A stretch of DNA of 53,924 nt, taken from contig CAOJDT010000003.1 in assembly GCA_948433295.1 (NCBI GenBank), forward strand, positions 1 through 53,924. Direction: 5' to 3'. The notes below the pieces were generated by a model that was not told where the DNA came from, ran no database searches, and saw only the letters and a program-made list of their open reading frames with translations. The translations under genes were made by a program, and so were the position numbers. Below, piece by piece: positions 8,374-16,429 of this stretch (its first letter is position 1; each line of letters begins with the position of its first letter). This DNA comes from an uncultured bacterium (lineage in GTDB: Bacteria > Cyanobacteriota > Vampirovibrionia > Gastranaerophilales > Gastranaerophilaceae).

Positions 8374-8844
8374 TTAATATCTGTAGTGAGCAAAAGCTTT
8401 GTTAGCTTCAGCCATTTTGTGGGTATCTTCACGTTTCTTGCAAGCAGAACCTTGTCCGTTTGAAGCATCGATTAATTCGTTAGTTAATTTATCGATGAAA
8501 GATTTACCGCCACGTTTTTTAGCTGATTCGATTAACCAAGAAGAAGCAAGAGCGAAACCTCTGTCTGCTTTAACTTCGATAGGTACTTGGTAAGTAGAAC
8601 CACCGATACGTCTTGCTTTAACTTCCAACAACGGAGTTGCGTTAGTCATCGCTTTTTGGAAAATTTCCATAGCTTTTTCGTTAGTTCTTTCTTCAATTCT
8701 TTCCATTGTAGAATAGAAGATTTTTTCAGCGATAGATTTTTTACCGCGTCTCATGATGCGGTTAATAAATTTTGATATATCAACACTGTTGTATACCGGA
8801 TCTGCTAAAGGTATTCTTTTAGCCGGTTTAGAACGTCTGGACAT
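8374..8844 (-). CDS. rpsG: 30S ribosomal protein S7
   Basis: A 156-residue uS7 of normal length: SRRSKPAKRIPLADPVYNS at the start, INRIMRRGKKSIAE, GGSTYQVPIEV, and the tail DTHKMAEANKAFAHYRY. It binds the 3-prime major domain of 16S rRNA and nucleates the head of the small subunit. Its ATG overlaps the rpsL stop by one base (TAATG), so translation is coupled and there is no intergenic space for the S7 autoregulatory site known from E. coli. fusA and tuf, which often follow, are absent. Confidence 0.98.
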   Translation of the reverse strand: MSRRSKPAKRIPLADPVYNSVDISKFINRIMRRGKKSIAEKIFYSTMERIEERTNEKAMEIFQKAMTNATPLLEVKARRIGGSTYQVPIEVKADRGFALASSWLIESAKKRGGKSFIDKLTNELIDASNGQGSACKKREDTHKMAEANKAFAHYRY

Positions 8845-9230
8845 TATTTCTTACCTCCTTTAGCGTTTTTCTTAGCACCGTATTTAGATCTGCTTTGTGC
8901 ACGGTTAGCAACACCTGCAGTATCCAAAGTACCACGGATAATGTGGTAACGAACACCCGGAAGGTCTTTTACCCTGCCGCCTCTGATAAGAACAACACTG
9001 TGTTCTTGGAGGTTGTGACCGATACCAGGGATATATGAAGTAACTTCAAATCCGTTAGTCAAACGAACCCTTGCAACTTTTCTCAAAGCTGAGTTCGGTT
9101 TTTTAGGGGTTGTAGTGTAAACCCTTGTACATACTCCGCGTCTTTGAGGACAATCCATCAAAGCAGGAGATTTTGTTTTGTCTGTAAGCTTTTTACGTTC
9201 TTGACGTACAAGCTGATTAATTGTAGGCAT
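8844..9230 (-). CDS. rpsL: 30S ribosomal protein S12
   Basis: A 128-residue uS12 with [12 protein letters not shown], the decoding-site loop [17 protein letters not shown], and [18 protein letters not shown]. The Lys residues whose change gives streptomycin resistance in other bacteria (in TPKKPNS and GRVKDLP) are wild type. AAAGGAGAAAAC precedes the ATG. It is the first gene of a two-gene str operon behind a consensus promoter and a leader of about 198 bases. Confidence 0.98.
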   Translation of the reverse strand: MPTINQLVRQERKKLTDKTKSPALMDCPQRRGVCTRVYTTTPKKPNSALRKVARVRLTNGFEVTSYIPGIGHNLQEHSVVLIRGGRVKDLPGVRYHIIRGTLDTAGVANRAQSRSKYGAKKNAKGGKK

Positions 9231-9428
9231 TGTTTTCTCCTTTAATTAGTAACTGTATTTGTGAAGATTGAATCCTGAAACCCTTACGCATTCCGGTTCA
9301 ACGAGCCATCTTTTCGGAAAACTAGGACTCTGATTTAAGGGGAACCCTGCTATCTTACCGTCCCACTCCGGTTCGGCTCTGCTTCACTGTCACCGCAGCT
9401 TTTCCAGCACGAAAATTCCGACAGTGAC
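9231..9428 (-). promoter_or_regulatory. long, probably structured 5-prime leader of rpsL-rpsG
   Basis: Between the predicted transcription start (about 9428) and the rpsL ribosome site lie about 198 bases with higher G+C than the surroundings. On the minus strand a 5-prime hairpin is closed by CACTGTC/GACAGTG. A second, long-range pairing GAGCC/GGCTC encloses about 90 bases, and the string AACCGGA occurs twice. No known riboswitch core was recognised. A ribosomal-protein autoregulatory leader is the simplest reading, which is inference. Confidence 0.5.
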
Positions 9429-9434
9429 ACTTTA

Positions 9435-9463
9435 ATTAAACAACGCACATACCCGAATGTCAA
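9435..9463 (-). promoter_or_regulatory. consensus housekeeping promoter for rpsL-rpsG
   Basis: Read on the minus strand: TTGACA (9458-9463), a 17-base spacer, TTTAAT (9435-9440). This is a perfect -35 and a four-of-six -10 with optimal spacing. Transcription would start near 9428. Confidence 0.75.
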
Positions 9464-9471
9464 CAGTAATC

Positions 9472-9759
9472 CTACTTTTTTAACGCAATGTGAATTAAAA
9501 TTAAGCTTGCAACTAATCCTAATACGCCATAAGTAAGCTGATGGAAGAAAAAAATATCATCAATGTAGCTGAAAATGTCAGGACCGTATCCTTCAATCCA
9601 CGTTGTGCGGCTATCTGCAAACTTACGCCCCGCAACAATACTTATTATAGACACGAAAAATAGTATAGTGCTCAGTGCCACAAGAGATTTATCTAAAATC
9701 GTAAGATTATTTATATTTTTCAATTTGGCGAACTTTTTCACTAACCTTAATCTGTTCAT
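9472..9759 (-). CDS. small membrane protein of unknown function
   Basis: A 95-residue protein with a basic N-terminus (MNRLRLVKKFAKLKN), a membrane segment near 25-43, a short exported loop with WIEGYGPD, and a second segment near 73-93. ATG 9759 was chosen because AAAGGAG lies just upstream. Its 5-prime end overlaps the preceding gene (9707-10513) by 53 bases in another frame, so the two are translationally linked. Function is not recognised. Confidence 0.6.
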   Translation of the reverse strand: MNRLRLVKKFAKLKNINNLTILDKSLVALSTILFFVSIISIVAGRKFADSRTTWIEGYGPDIFSYIDDIFFFHQLTYGVLGLVASLILIHIALKK

Positions 9760-10513
9760 GATTTTCTCCTTTCGACGCACTACGGAGGCTGAGATTGCAC
9801 ATTACTCCGTAAATAGCAGAAGCCGAGTCTTTATAAGATTTATTTGTCTTTATTACTATTTGTAACATGTTATTCCGAATTGAACAAAAAATTGACTCTG
9901 TATTCAAGTCAGCCTGCAAGTTGTTTATAATTTTTAATAAATCGTCGGGAATTTTGCAATGCTCACTGTCTTTTGAATTAAAAACCGCAATACTATTTGG
10001 GGTGTCAGAGTATATAAATTCTTTCGTATTAACAACAGACATTGCATTTTGTTTTCCTGCAGCCAGAATGTGTTTTGAAGACATCTCAATCGGCGCACTC
10101 AAAACCAGCCCTGAGAAATGTTTGCCGCCATTACAGTATGCATCAATATTAGATAACGAATATATTTTACCGTTGAGTTTTGCGCAAATGTTCTCGTTTA
10201 TTAGGAGATTATTTGGCTCGTCATCAAGGTCAAAGAAAGATTTCAATGCCTCGGAAACCTTTTCATCCGCATCTGCTTCATATATGTCAGAATATTGCCG
10301 AAAGTTAGTGAGAAGTTCGTTTTCTGAGTTTTGAAGCTCGCATATATATTCAAGACACAACAATGCAAGCAGTCCTGTTACTGCAAACTGAAGAAGCATT
10401 GTCAGCAAACGACCTTCACATGCATGGGAATATGAAGTAAAACCATACAAAGACGCGGTAAGGAATCCGCCTCCGTAAAATATTGACCGTAATTTTACAG
10501 CATTATCCGTCAT
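9707..10513 (-). CDS. membrane-anchored protein of unknown function
   Basis: A 268-residue protein with two hydrophobic segments in the first 60 residues and a long soluble cytosolic region that contains a beta-rich middle (KLNGKIYSLSNIDAYCNGGKHFSG...). The overall plan resembles membrane-anchored DUF3137-type proteins, but no diagnostic motif was seen. Its start overlaps the end of leuD by four bases (ATGA), and its end overlaps the next small membrane gene, so all three form one operon. Confidence 0.65.
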   Translation of the reverse strand: MTDNAVKLRSIFYGGGFLTASLYGFTSYSHACEGRLLTMLLQFAVTGLLALLCLEYICELQNSENELLTNFRQYSDIYEADADEKVSEALKSFFDLDDEPNNLLINENICAKLNGKIYSLSNIDAYCNGGKHFSGLVLSAPIEMSSKHILAAGKQNAMSVVNTKEFIYSDTPNSIAVFNSKDSEHCKIPDDLLKIINNLQADLNTESIFCSIRNNMLQIVIKTNKSYKDSASAIYGVMCNLSLRSASKGENHEQIKVSEKVRQIEKYK

Positions 10514-11004
10514 ACAAGTTTAAAATCGCCGTTTTTCTTAATATGTTCAACAAGACCACCGTCTTCAAGAAGTTTAATCATAACTGGAGGCAGCGGTTCA
10601 ATTGGTATAATAGCGCCGTTAGTGAGGTTTTTTAACACGCCTTTTTCAATATCAAGGTCGAGTTCGTCACCTGCATTAATACCGTCCGTGTCACATTCGA
10701 TTGCCAAAAGCCCGATGTTAATTGCATTTCTGTAAAAAATTCTCGCGAAAGATTTTGCGATAACAGCGCCCACACCTGCAATTTTAATAATCTGCGGTGC
10801 ATGTTCTCTTGAAGAGCCTAATCCAAAGTTATTTCCCGCAACTACAAAATCTCCCTTCTTCATTTTGGATGCAAAATCCGGATCAGCATCTTCCAGAACG
10901 TGTTTGGCAAATTCCGGCAGGTTAGAACGTAAGTGGAACAAACGTCCGGGTGCTATATGGTCTGTTGAAATGTTATCTCCGAATGTAAAAGCTTTTCCTC
11001 TCAT
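10510..11004 (-). CDS. leuD: 3-isopropylmalate dehydratase small subunit (LeuD/aconitase swivel domain)
   Basis: A 164-residue swivel-domain protein: GDNISTDHIAPGR at the start, then GNNFGLGSSREHAP, AKSFARIFYRNAINIGLL and the C-terminal PPVMIKLLEDGGLVEH. With the large subunit it isomerises isopropylmalate in leucine synthesis. The IFYRNAINIG and short length are typical of the LeuD2/HacB-like branch, so a related substrate such as methylmalate or homoaconitate is possible. leuC and other leu genes are not in the window. It heads an operon with two membrane proteins. Confidence 0.88.
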   Translation of the reverse strand: MRGKAFTFGDNISTDHIAPGRLFHLRSNLPEFAKHVLEDADPDFASKMKKGDFVVAGNNFGLGSSREHAPQIIKIAGVGAVIAKSFARIFYRNAINIGLLAIECDTDGINAGDELDLDIEKGVLKNLTNGAIIPIEPLPPVMIKLLEDGGLVEHIKKNGDFKLV

Positions 11005-11088
11005 AATAAATCTCCTTAAATTCGCTTTTCTACATAATACACCAAAAACGTAAAATATGTGTTATAATAATAAAAAAGGAAAAAAAAT

Positions 11089-11712
11089 ATGTATTTCAAC
11101 AGAAAATGTAAAATAACTTTTATATGCCACGGCGCAACGATATATTCCGAAGAATTTATGTTTTCGGACTCGGATAATTATCCGCCTATAAATGAGGCTG
11201 GTTACGAAGAAATGACTAAAATTTGCGATTACTTGAAAAAACGCGGCGTAAAAAATGATAAAATATACTCTTCGCCTGCTACAAGATGTTTACAATCGGC
11301 TAAAATGGTTTCAAGGGTCTATAAAAAAGATTTTGATATTATTGAGACTTTATCGCCTCGCAAATGCGGAAGTTTTAACGGAAAAACGTTTCAACAGGTT
11401 GAGCTGCAAACACCTGATTTGTTGCAACGATTGATTAATGAACCCGACAAAAGAACTCCTGAAGATGCCGAAAGTGTAACCGAATTTATTAAAAGAGTTT
11501 CGGCGTCAATTGAAAAAATTGTTGAAGAAAACGAAGACAGCCGTATTATTATCGTAACCCATCCTGATGTAATTAAGGCGGTTATTTGTGATGCTTTGAA
11601 TATTCCGCATTCTTCGTTGCAGCATATTTATATTAAAACGGGAAGCGCAACCCAGATTAGTTATTATGAAAGCTGGAAAAGTCTTGTCTATTCCGATTAC
11701 ACTCCTTTGTAA
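11089..11712 (+). CDS. histidine phosphatase superfamily protein with altered RHG motif
   Basis: A 207-residue phosphoglycerate-mutase-like fold: the motif near residue 12 reads FICHGATIYS where RHG is expected, KIYSSPATRCLQSA matches the usual SxxxRxxQTA region, and IIIVTHPDVIKAVI carries the second catalytic His. The nucleophile His14 is kept, but the preceding phosphate-binding Arg is Cys13. Related enzymes include the SixA, CobC and GpmB groups. Reduced or altered activity is possible. The 3-prime end overlaps the convergent radical SAM gene by 16 bases. Confidence 0.8.
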   Translation: MYFNRKCKITFICHGATIYSEEFMFSDSDNYPPINEAGYEEMTKICDYLKKRGVKNDKIYSSPATRCLQSAKMVSRVYKKDFDIIETLSPRKCGSFNGKTFQQVELQTPDLLQRLINEPDKRTPEDAESVTEFIKRVSASIEKIVEENEDSRIIIVTHPDVIKAVICDALNIPHSSLQHIYIKTGSATQISYYESWKSLVYSDYTPL

Positions 11713-13244
11713 TTCAAAAGACGATTATTTTCTTTTATAAGAAATTCTTTTCCGGGACGAATATCAATGAAATCCCATGGTAAATCTTTATCAAAAGGAT
11801 AATTTTCAAGTGCATAATAATCGGCATTTATATGATTTTTCTTAGCTGCAGACTTGAATGCGCCGAGTTTTCCGCCGTTTTTGTAAACCTCAATAAGAAA
11901 TTCTGTAAAAGATTCATCTCCGCGCGAAAGCACAGCTTGCCAATAATCCCATTTCGCACTTGATACAGAAATCTCAATACCCAATTTGTGCATTTCTTTT
12001 TTCAAATAAGCAGCCTTTTCTTCCAAAGATTTCGTGTTTTCTCTTCCAAACCATTGGAAAGGAGTATTCGGTTTCGGCACGAAAGTTGAGAATCCGAATG
12101 AAATATTAAATCCTTTATGTGCCTGTTTAATTTTTCTTGCAAGGGCAATCATTTCATCCAAATCTTCTTGAGTTTCGGTCGGAAGCCCGAGCATTCCGTA
12201 GAACTTAAAGCCCTTTAATCCTGCATCCACTGCAATTTGCACGGCTTGCATGATTTGTTCTTCGGTTAGGTTTTTGTTTATAACTTTGCGTAAACGTTCG
12301 CTCCCTGCCTCAATTGCGAGTGTAATATTCTTTTGCCCTGCTGCGGTAAGAGTTTTAAGTATTTTCGGTGTAATCGCATCAACGCGAAGTGAGGATACGC
12401 TCATTTCAATGTTTTGTCCGTTTTGAATTTTTTCGTGAATATATTCGCAAATTTTATCAAATTGCGGGTGTGCACTCAATTGCGCACCTAAAAGCGCTAT
12501 CTTATCCGTATGAGAAAGCCCTAGTTCTATAACTTTAATAATGTCTTCATAAGGCATAAATCTGAGCGGCAGATTCAGATAAGACGCTAAACAAAAACCG
12601 CAGCGATTTGCGCATCCTCTTGCAACTTCCAGAATAAAGGTATTTTTAAAGAATGCTCGTTCACTTAATATAGGAGTATAAATACATTCTTCCAGGCGTT
12701 TTGTAAGCTTTGTCACGTGTTTTTTTTCTTCCAAAGGTACAAATACTCCATCCAATTCATTCAGAAGTCGTAAAATTTCTTTCTTAGGCTTATCTTTATT
12801 CTCTTTACATATCTGAACAACTTTAAGATTTATATCCTCGCCGTCGCCGATTATGAAAAAATCAAAAAAATCAACATAAGGCATAGGATTGGCTGAAACA
12901 ACGGGTCCGCCTGCAAAAATTAAAGGAAATTCTTCTCCTCTATCCGTTGACTTCAGAGGGATATTGTACCTGTCAAGCATTTCAAAAACAGAAAGGAAGT
13001 CGGTATCAAAAGTAAAAGAATAGCCTATTAAACTTATATCTGCAGGTTTATGATTAACACTTTTTGTATCGGAACAAACTATTTGAATATTAACATCTTC
13101 TATTTCATCAATATTTTTAAACATCCATAAAAAACCGAGAGATGATAATGCAAAGGATTCGGGACCGGGAAAAGCCATCCACATATTAAAATCGGCATTT
13201 TTTTCTCGTATCGGATTGTATAAAAATATATCGTTTGTTTGCAT
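11697..13244 (-). CDS. cobalamin-binding radical SAM protein
   Basis: A 515-residue protein. The N-terminal ~180 residues look like a B12-binding Rossmann domain (SSLGFLWMFKNIDE..., SLIGYSFTFDTDF, FAGGPVVSANP). The radical SAM core follows, with CANRCGFC giving the CX3CX2C cluster site, preceded by LEVARG. The C-terminus includes SFGFSTFVPKPNTPFQW, the segment typical of the YgiQ/TIGR03960-like B12-radical SAM families. The substrate is unknown. Its start overlaps the stop of the upstream permease by one base. Confidence 0.88.
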   Translation of the reverse strand: MQTNDIFLYNPIREKNADFNMWMAFPGPESFALSSLGFLWMFKNIDEIEDVNIQIVCSDTKSVNHKPADISLIGYSFTFDTDFLSVFEMLDRYNIPLKSTDRGEEFPLIFAGGPVVSANPMPYVDFFDFFIIGDGEDINLKVVQICKENKDKPKKEILRLLNELDGVFVPLEEKKHVTKLTKRLEECIYTPILSERAFFKNTFILEVARGCANRCGFCLASYLNLPLRFMPYEDIIKVIELGLSHTDKIALLGAQLSAHPQFDKICEYIHEKIQNGQNIEMSVSSLRVDAITPKILKTLTAAGQKNITLAIEAGSERLRKVINKNLTEEQIMQAVQIAVDAGLKGFKFYGMLGLPTETQEDLDEMIALARKIKQAHKGFNISFGFSTFVPKPNTPFQWFGRENTKSLEEKAAYLKKEMHKLGIEISVSSAKWDYWQAVLSRGDESFTEFLIEVYKNGGKLGAFKSAAKKNHINADYYALENYPFDKDLPWDFIDIRPGKEFLIKENNRLLNYKGV

Positions 13245-14281
13245 TACGCCTTATCCTCAACTTTATCTGAATTTATAGGCGCAAGATAGAGTTCATCAAT
13301 AAGAACGCAAACCGTTGCGGCAATGGCAGGAGAGAGGATTACGCCCCAGAACCCTAGAAACTGTTCGGATAAGAAAAGTGCCAAAAATATCATCAGAGGG
13401 TGTAATTGCATAAATTTTCCAAATAAAATAGGTCTGACAATATAATTTGACAATTGCTGAACAAGAAGAAATCCCGCGATAATTATAATGATTTTTACCA
13501 AACCCAAAGGGTATGCAACAAGAAGTATTACACCTAAAGCTATTGTAGGCCCCAGAAGCGGAATTATATCCAAAATTCCCGTAATAAGCCCGAGAAGCAT
13601 TGAATAATCCACTCCCAGAATCACAAGAACTACAGTCATCATCAAGCCTACAGAAATCATTGATAAAAGCTGGGCTCTTACATAACCGCCGACTCTGTTG
13701 CTTATTGATGTCAAAATATCAGAAGCTTTTTCTTTAAGGTTTTCAGGAAAGAATTCAATAAATTTTTTCTTCAAATAGTCCTTATCCGCAAGCAGATAAT
13801 ATATAATCATGGTGAGCGCTACAATTAACACCATTACCTGAAATATTCCGAGTGTAATTGTCCAGGATTGGTTAACTATATTTTGTGCAACATCAGTGGA
13901 GGCTCCCATAACGTTATCTATCGAAATTAAATCGGATAGTTTATATCCGAAAATGCTGAAAGAGGTCAGATAATTAATTGCAGTCAGCATTTTTTGCGGG
14001 AAAAATAATATAAATGCCCGAATTTCGTTAAAAGCAATTAACATAATCGGTATAAATACAGCAATTACTGCCGCTGTACTCAAAGAAACCGCAATTATCG
14101 ATGCGGCGTTCCTGCTGAATTTTTTCTGTAATTTTGAAACATAAGGATTAAGAGCACATGCAATTACATACGCTGCAAAGAATAACAGTATTATACCGCT
14201 GATTTTGGGCATAATATATAGTAGGAATGCTACCAAAATTAAAAATATAATATTTTTTACGTTAAAATATCGTTTTAACAT
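13244..14281 (-). CDS. AI-2E family transporter (PerM/YdiK-like)
   Basis: A 345-residue polytopic protein with the family plan: two to three N-terminal helices, a soluble middle (about 120-190, KKKFIEFFPENLKEKASDI), then RVGGYVRAQLLSMISVGLMM, GILDIIPLLGPTIALG and a C-terminal PLMIFLALFLSEQFLGFWG. Members export autoinducer-2 or act as Na+/H+ antiporters, so the substrate cannot be assigned. It is transcribed with the radical SAM gene (TAATG junction). Confidence 0.88.
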   Translation of the reverse strand: MLKRYFNVKNIIFLILVAFLLYIMPKISGIILLFFAAYVIACALNPYVSKLQKKFSRNAASIIAVSLSTAAVIAVFIPIMLIAFNEIRAFILFFPQKMLTAINYLTSFSIFGYKLSDLISIDNVMGASTDVAQNIVNQSWTITLGIFQVMVLIVALTMIIYYLLADKDYLKKKFIEFFPENLKEKASDILTSISNRVGGYVRAQLLSMISVGLMMTVVLVILGVDYSMLLGLITGILDIIPLLGPTIALGVILLVAYPLGLVKIIIIIAGFLLVQQLSNYIVRPILFGKFMQLHPLMIFLALFLSEQFLGFWGVILSPAIAATVCVLIDELYLAPINSDKVEDKA

Positions 14282-14416
14282 TACCTCTCCTTATCTTTAA
14301 ACAAATTCTAACGAAAAAATATTTATATTTCAACTGTACAATTCAGTATAATAGCCTAACAGTTAGTTGTCTAAGAAATGTTTGTAAAGAAATATTAAGA
14401 AAAATATTTCAAAAAG

Positions 14417-14449
14417 GCAATTTTCAACAAAATATATACTTTATGTATA
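14417..14449 (+). promoter_or_regulatory. shared promoter-like element, copy 1
   Basis: GCAATT (14417-14422), ten bases, TATATAC (14433-14439), TTTATG (14440-14445). Same arrangement and spacing as at 38256, 46288, 47329 and 50750. It lies 32 bases before the start of the glutamine-rich gene. Confidence 0.65.
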
Positions 14450-14477
14450 TACGAGGACTAAACACAAAGGATAAGAC

Positions 14478-15026
14478 ATGGGTTTCTTAACAGGCGGATA
14501 TCTTAAAATGTATTCGGCGAAACTGCGGCTCCAATTGCAGCACCAGTTGACCAGTATAACCATGCGCCACAACAAAGTTCAAAAACAAGTTGGGGAGATG
14601 GAAAAACGCCTGACGCAAATGCAACAATCACAAAATCAAATGTTGAATGCAAGTATGCAAGCAGCCAATGCAGGAGCTTATTCTTCAATCTTCCAGGGTA
14701 TGGGTAGTTTTGGTCCTGCTAACGGCACTAATCCGATTGATACATCACAGTCAACACAACTTCAACAGGCTAATTTAATGTATCAACAAGCACAACAGTA
14801 TAATTCAGTGTTCTTTACTCAACAGAAATTTTTGCAAGAACAAAATTTCGATCAATTCAGACAAATGCAGCTTGAACCGCTTCAACAATTGGAAGAATCT
14901 CTTGCGATTGAAAAAGCAAATATTGAAACAAGACTTGCAACAGTCAAAGAACAAGAAGAATCAGCGAAGGCAATGGAAAAACAAGACAGAAAAGATGCGG
15001 TCGCAGATTACACAGGTCAAGGTTAA
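14478..15026 (+). CDS. glutamine-rich coiled-coil protein of unknown function
   Basis: A 182-residue protein without a membrane segment. Two helical, coiled-coil-prone regions (about 10-58 and 110-175) flank a Gly/Asn/Ser-rich linker (GAYSSIFQGMGSFGPANGT). Gln is very abundant. The first residues (MGFLTGGYLKMYSAKLRLQ) resemble an N-terminal targeting peptide but no cleavage site is evident. It carries the shared promoter element that also precedes the EF-hand and LysM-like genes, which suggests one regulon. Function is unknown. Confidence 0.8.
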   Translation: MGFLTGGYLKMYSAKLRLQLQHQLTSITMRHNKVQKQVGEMEKRLTQMQQSQNQMLNASMQAANAGAYSSIFQGMGSFGPANGTNPIDTSQSTQLQQANLMYQQAQQYNSVFFTQQKFLQEQNFDQFRQMQLEPLQQLEESLAIEKANIETRLATVKEQEESAKAMEKQDRKDAVADYTGQG

Positions 15027-15032
15027 TAAACA

Positions 15033-15063
15033 AAAAGGTTCGGTCACCGCCGAACCTTTTTTA
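15033..15063. terminator. bidirectional intrinsic terminator
   Basis: AAGGTTCGG-TCACCG-CCGAACCTT with A-run before and T-run after. It separates the convergent glutamine-rich gene and ferredoxin. Confidence 0.85.
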
Positions 15064-15067
15064 TTGC

Positions 15068-15253
15068 CTATAATTCATGAATATTAATTGCATTGTAAGG
15101 GCAACTTATTGCGGCATCCAGGCAACTTTCTTCATTTCCGCAGACCTTATTCTGATTTGCGATAACATAATTCCCTATCATATCAAATACTTCGGGACTT
15201 AATGCCGTGCAGATACCACAGCCCACACATTTGTCTGAAACACTTACAAACAT
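15068..15253 (-). CDS. ferredoxin, single [4Fe-4S] cluster
   Basis: A 61-residue protein with CVGCGIC giving three ligands and CPYNAI giving the fourth. The remaining Cys residues replace the second cluster, as in monocluster ferredoxins of Desulfovibrio and Thermotoga. It carries electrons in the cytosol. The inner ATG 15253 is preferred over 15280 because AGGAAAGG precedes it at suitable distance. Confidence 0.9.
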   Translation of the reverse strand: MFVSVSDKCVGCGICTALSPEVFDMIGNYVIANQNKVCGNEESCLDAAISCPYNAINIHEL

Positions 15254-15352
15254 AAAAATACCTTTCCTGTCGTTCTTCATGCTATAGCGAAGAATTTAAT
15301 AGACATATTTATAAGTATTTCTTATTTAAATTAGATTTCATTACTCGAAATG

Positions 15353-16300
15353 TTAATCTTCCTGAGTAAGAACCTGAGCGCCGTTATTTTCAACAGGAAG
15401 CGTAATAATTTCGGCTTTAACGTTCAAATCAGTCCAGACTTCACGCACAATAGATTTAATTTTATCAAAATTATTTTTTTCCGAAATTATAAGTATAGAA
15501 GGACCTGCTCCGCTCAAAACACATCCTAAGACATTATCTTCATGTTTTAATTTTTCGGCAATTTTTTCAAGTCCCGGAACCAATTTCATTCTGTATGGCT
15601 GATGAAGTTTATCTTTCAGTGCTATTTTCATAAGTTCGGAATCTTTAGTATGAATTGCCTGCATAAACATTCCCATACGCTGCGCATTATAAACAGCGTC
15701 CTGCATAGGTACCTCTTTAGGTAAAACGGAACGTGAAATATCGGTAGCGAGTTCATATTCCGGAATACAAACCGTTAAAGTCCATTCCTCGGGCCATTCG
15801 ATTTTTCTGTAAGCGATACTGCCGTCATCTTCGCTTGATGAAATCGTCAAACCGCCTATTATGGCAGGGGTTACGTTGTCAGGATGCCCTTCAACTTCTG
15901 TTGCTATAGAAAGCAGTGCCGCCTCATCTGCGGGTTTTCCCAGTAACTCATTAGCCGCAATTAATCCGCCGACAATTACGGATGCACTGCTGCCCAAACC
16001 TCTTGCAATAGGGATTTGCGAGTGAATTGTTATTTTTAATTCTGTAGGCGATTGACCTATTGAATTGTACAAGAGTTCGACAGCCTTATAAATAATGCTG
16101 TTCTCGTCCATAGGAATATGTTCAAGCGAAAACTCATCTGCAGAGTCATTTTCGGCAATAACATTTATTTCGACACCCGTTCCCGGCAAAACAGTTTCTT
16201 CGATAGTAACCGTATTATATATAGGCAAAGCCATACCCAGGCAGTCAAATCCGGGGCCTAAATTCGCAGTGGTAGCGGGTACTTTTACACTTACTTTCAT
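15353..16300 (-). CDS. thrB: homoserine kinase
   Basis: A 315-residue GHMP kinase that phosphorylates homoserine with ATP in threonine synthesis. It has VPATTANLGPGFDCLGMAL at the N-terminus, the ATP loop PIARGLGSSASVIVGG, EVEGHPDNVTPAIIGG, and the C-terminal GCVLSGAGPSILII. Length is normal. It stands alone, since thrA and thrC are not in the window. GAGGAAGAT precedes the start. Confidence 0.95.
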   Translation of the reverse strand: MKVSVKVPATTANLGPGFDCLGMALPIYNTVTIEETVLPGTGVEINVIAENDSADEFSLEHIPMDENSIIYKAVELLYNSIGQSPTELKITIHSQIPIARGLGSSASVIVGGLIAANELLGKPADEAALLSIATEVEGHPDNVTPAIIGGLTISSSEDDGSIAYRKIEWPEEWTLTVCIPEYELATDISRSVLPKEVPMQDAVYNAQRMGMFMQAIHTKDSELMKIALKDKLHQPYRMKLVPGLEKIAEKLKHEDNVLGCVLSGAGPSILIISEKNNFDKIKSIVREVWTDLNVKAEIITLPVENNGAQVLTQED

Positions 16301-16429
16301 ATCTTCCTCATTACTTTACACCGATATTGTATCATAAACATAAAAAATCAACCAGATTTTCCCTCATTTGTAATATATTGCGATATTTAACATATTTGAA
16401 TACCCTAATATCCACGCTATAATGGGTTT

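Noticed and set aside
9231-9428. Cobalamin, T-box or other known riboswitch before rpsL
   Set aside because: None of the conserved core strings of these classes was found in either orientation.
9867-10334. Plus-strand ORF of 155 codons
   Set aside because: It lies wholly inside the better-supported minus-strand membrane protein gene and its translation has no domain or ribosome site.
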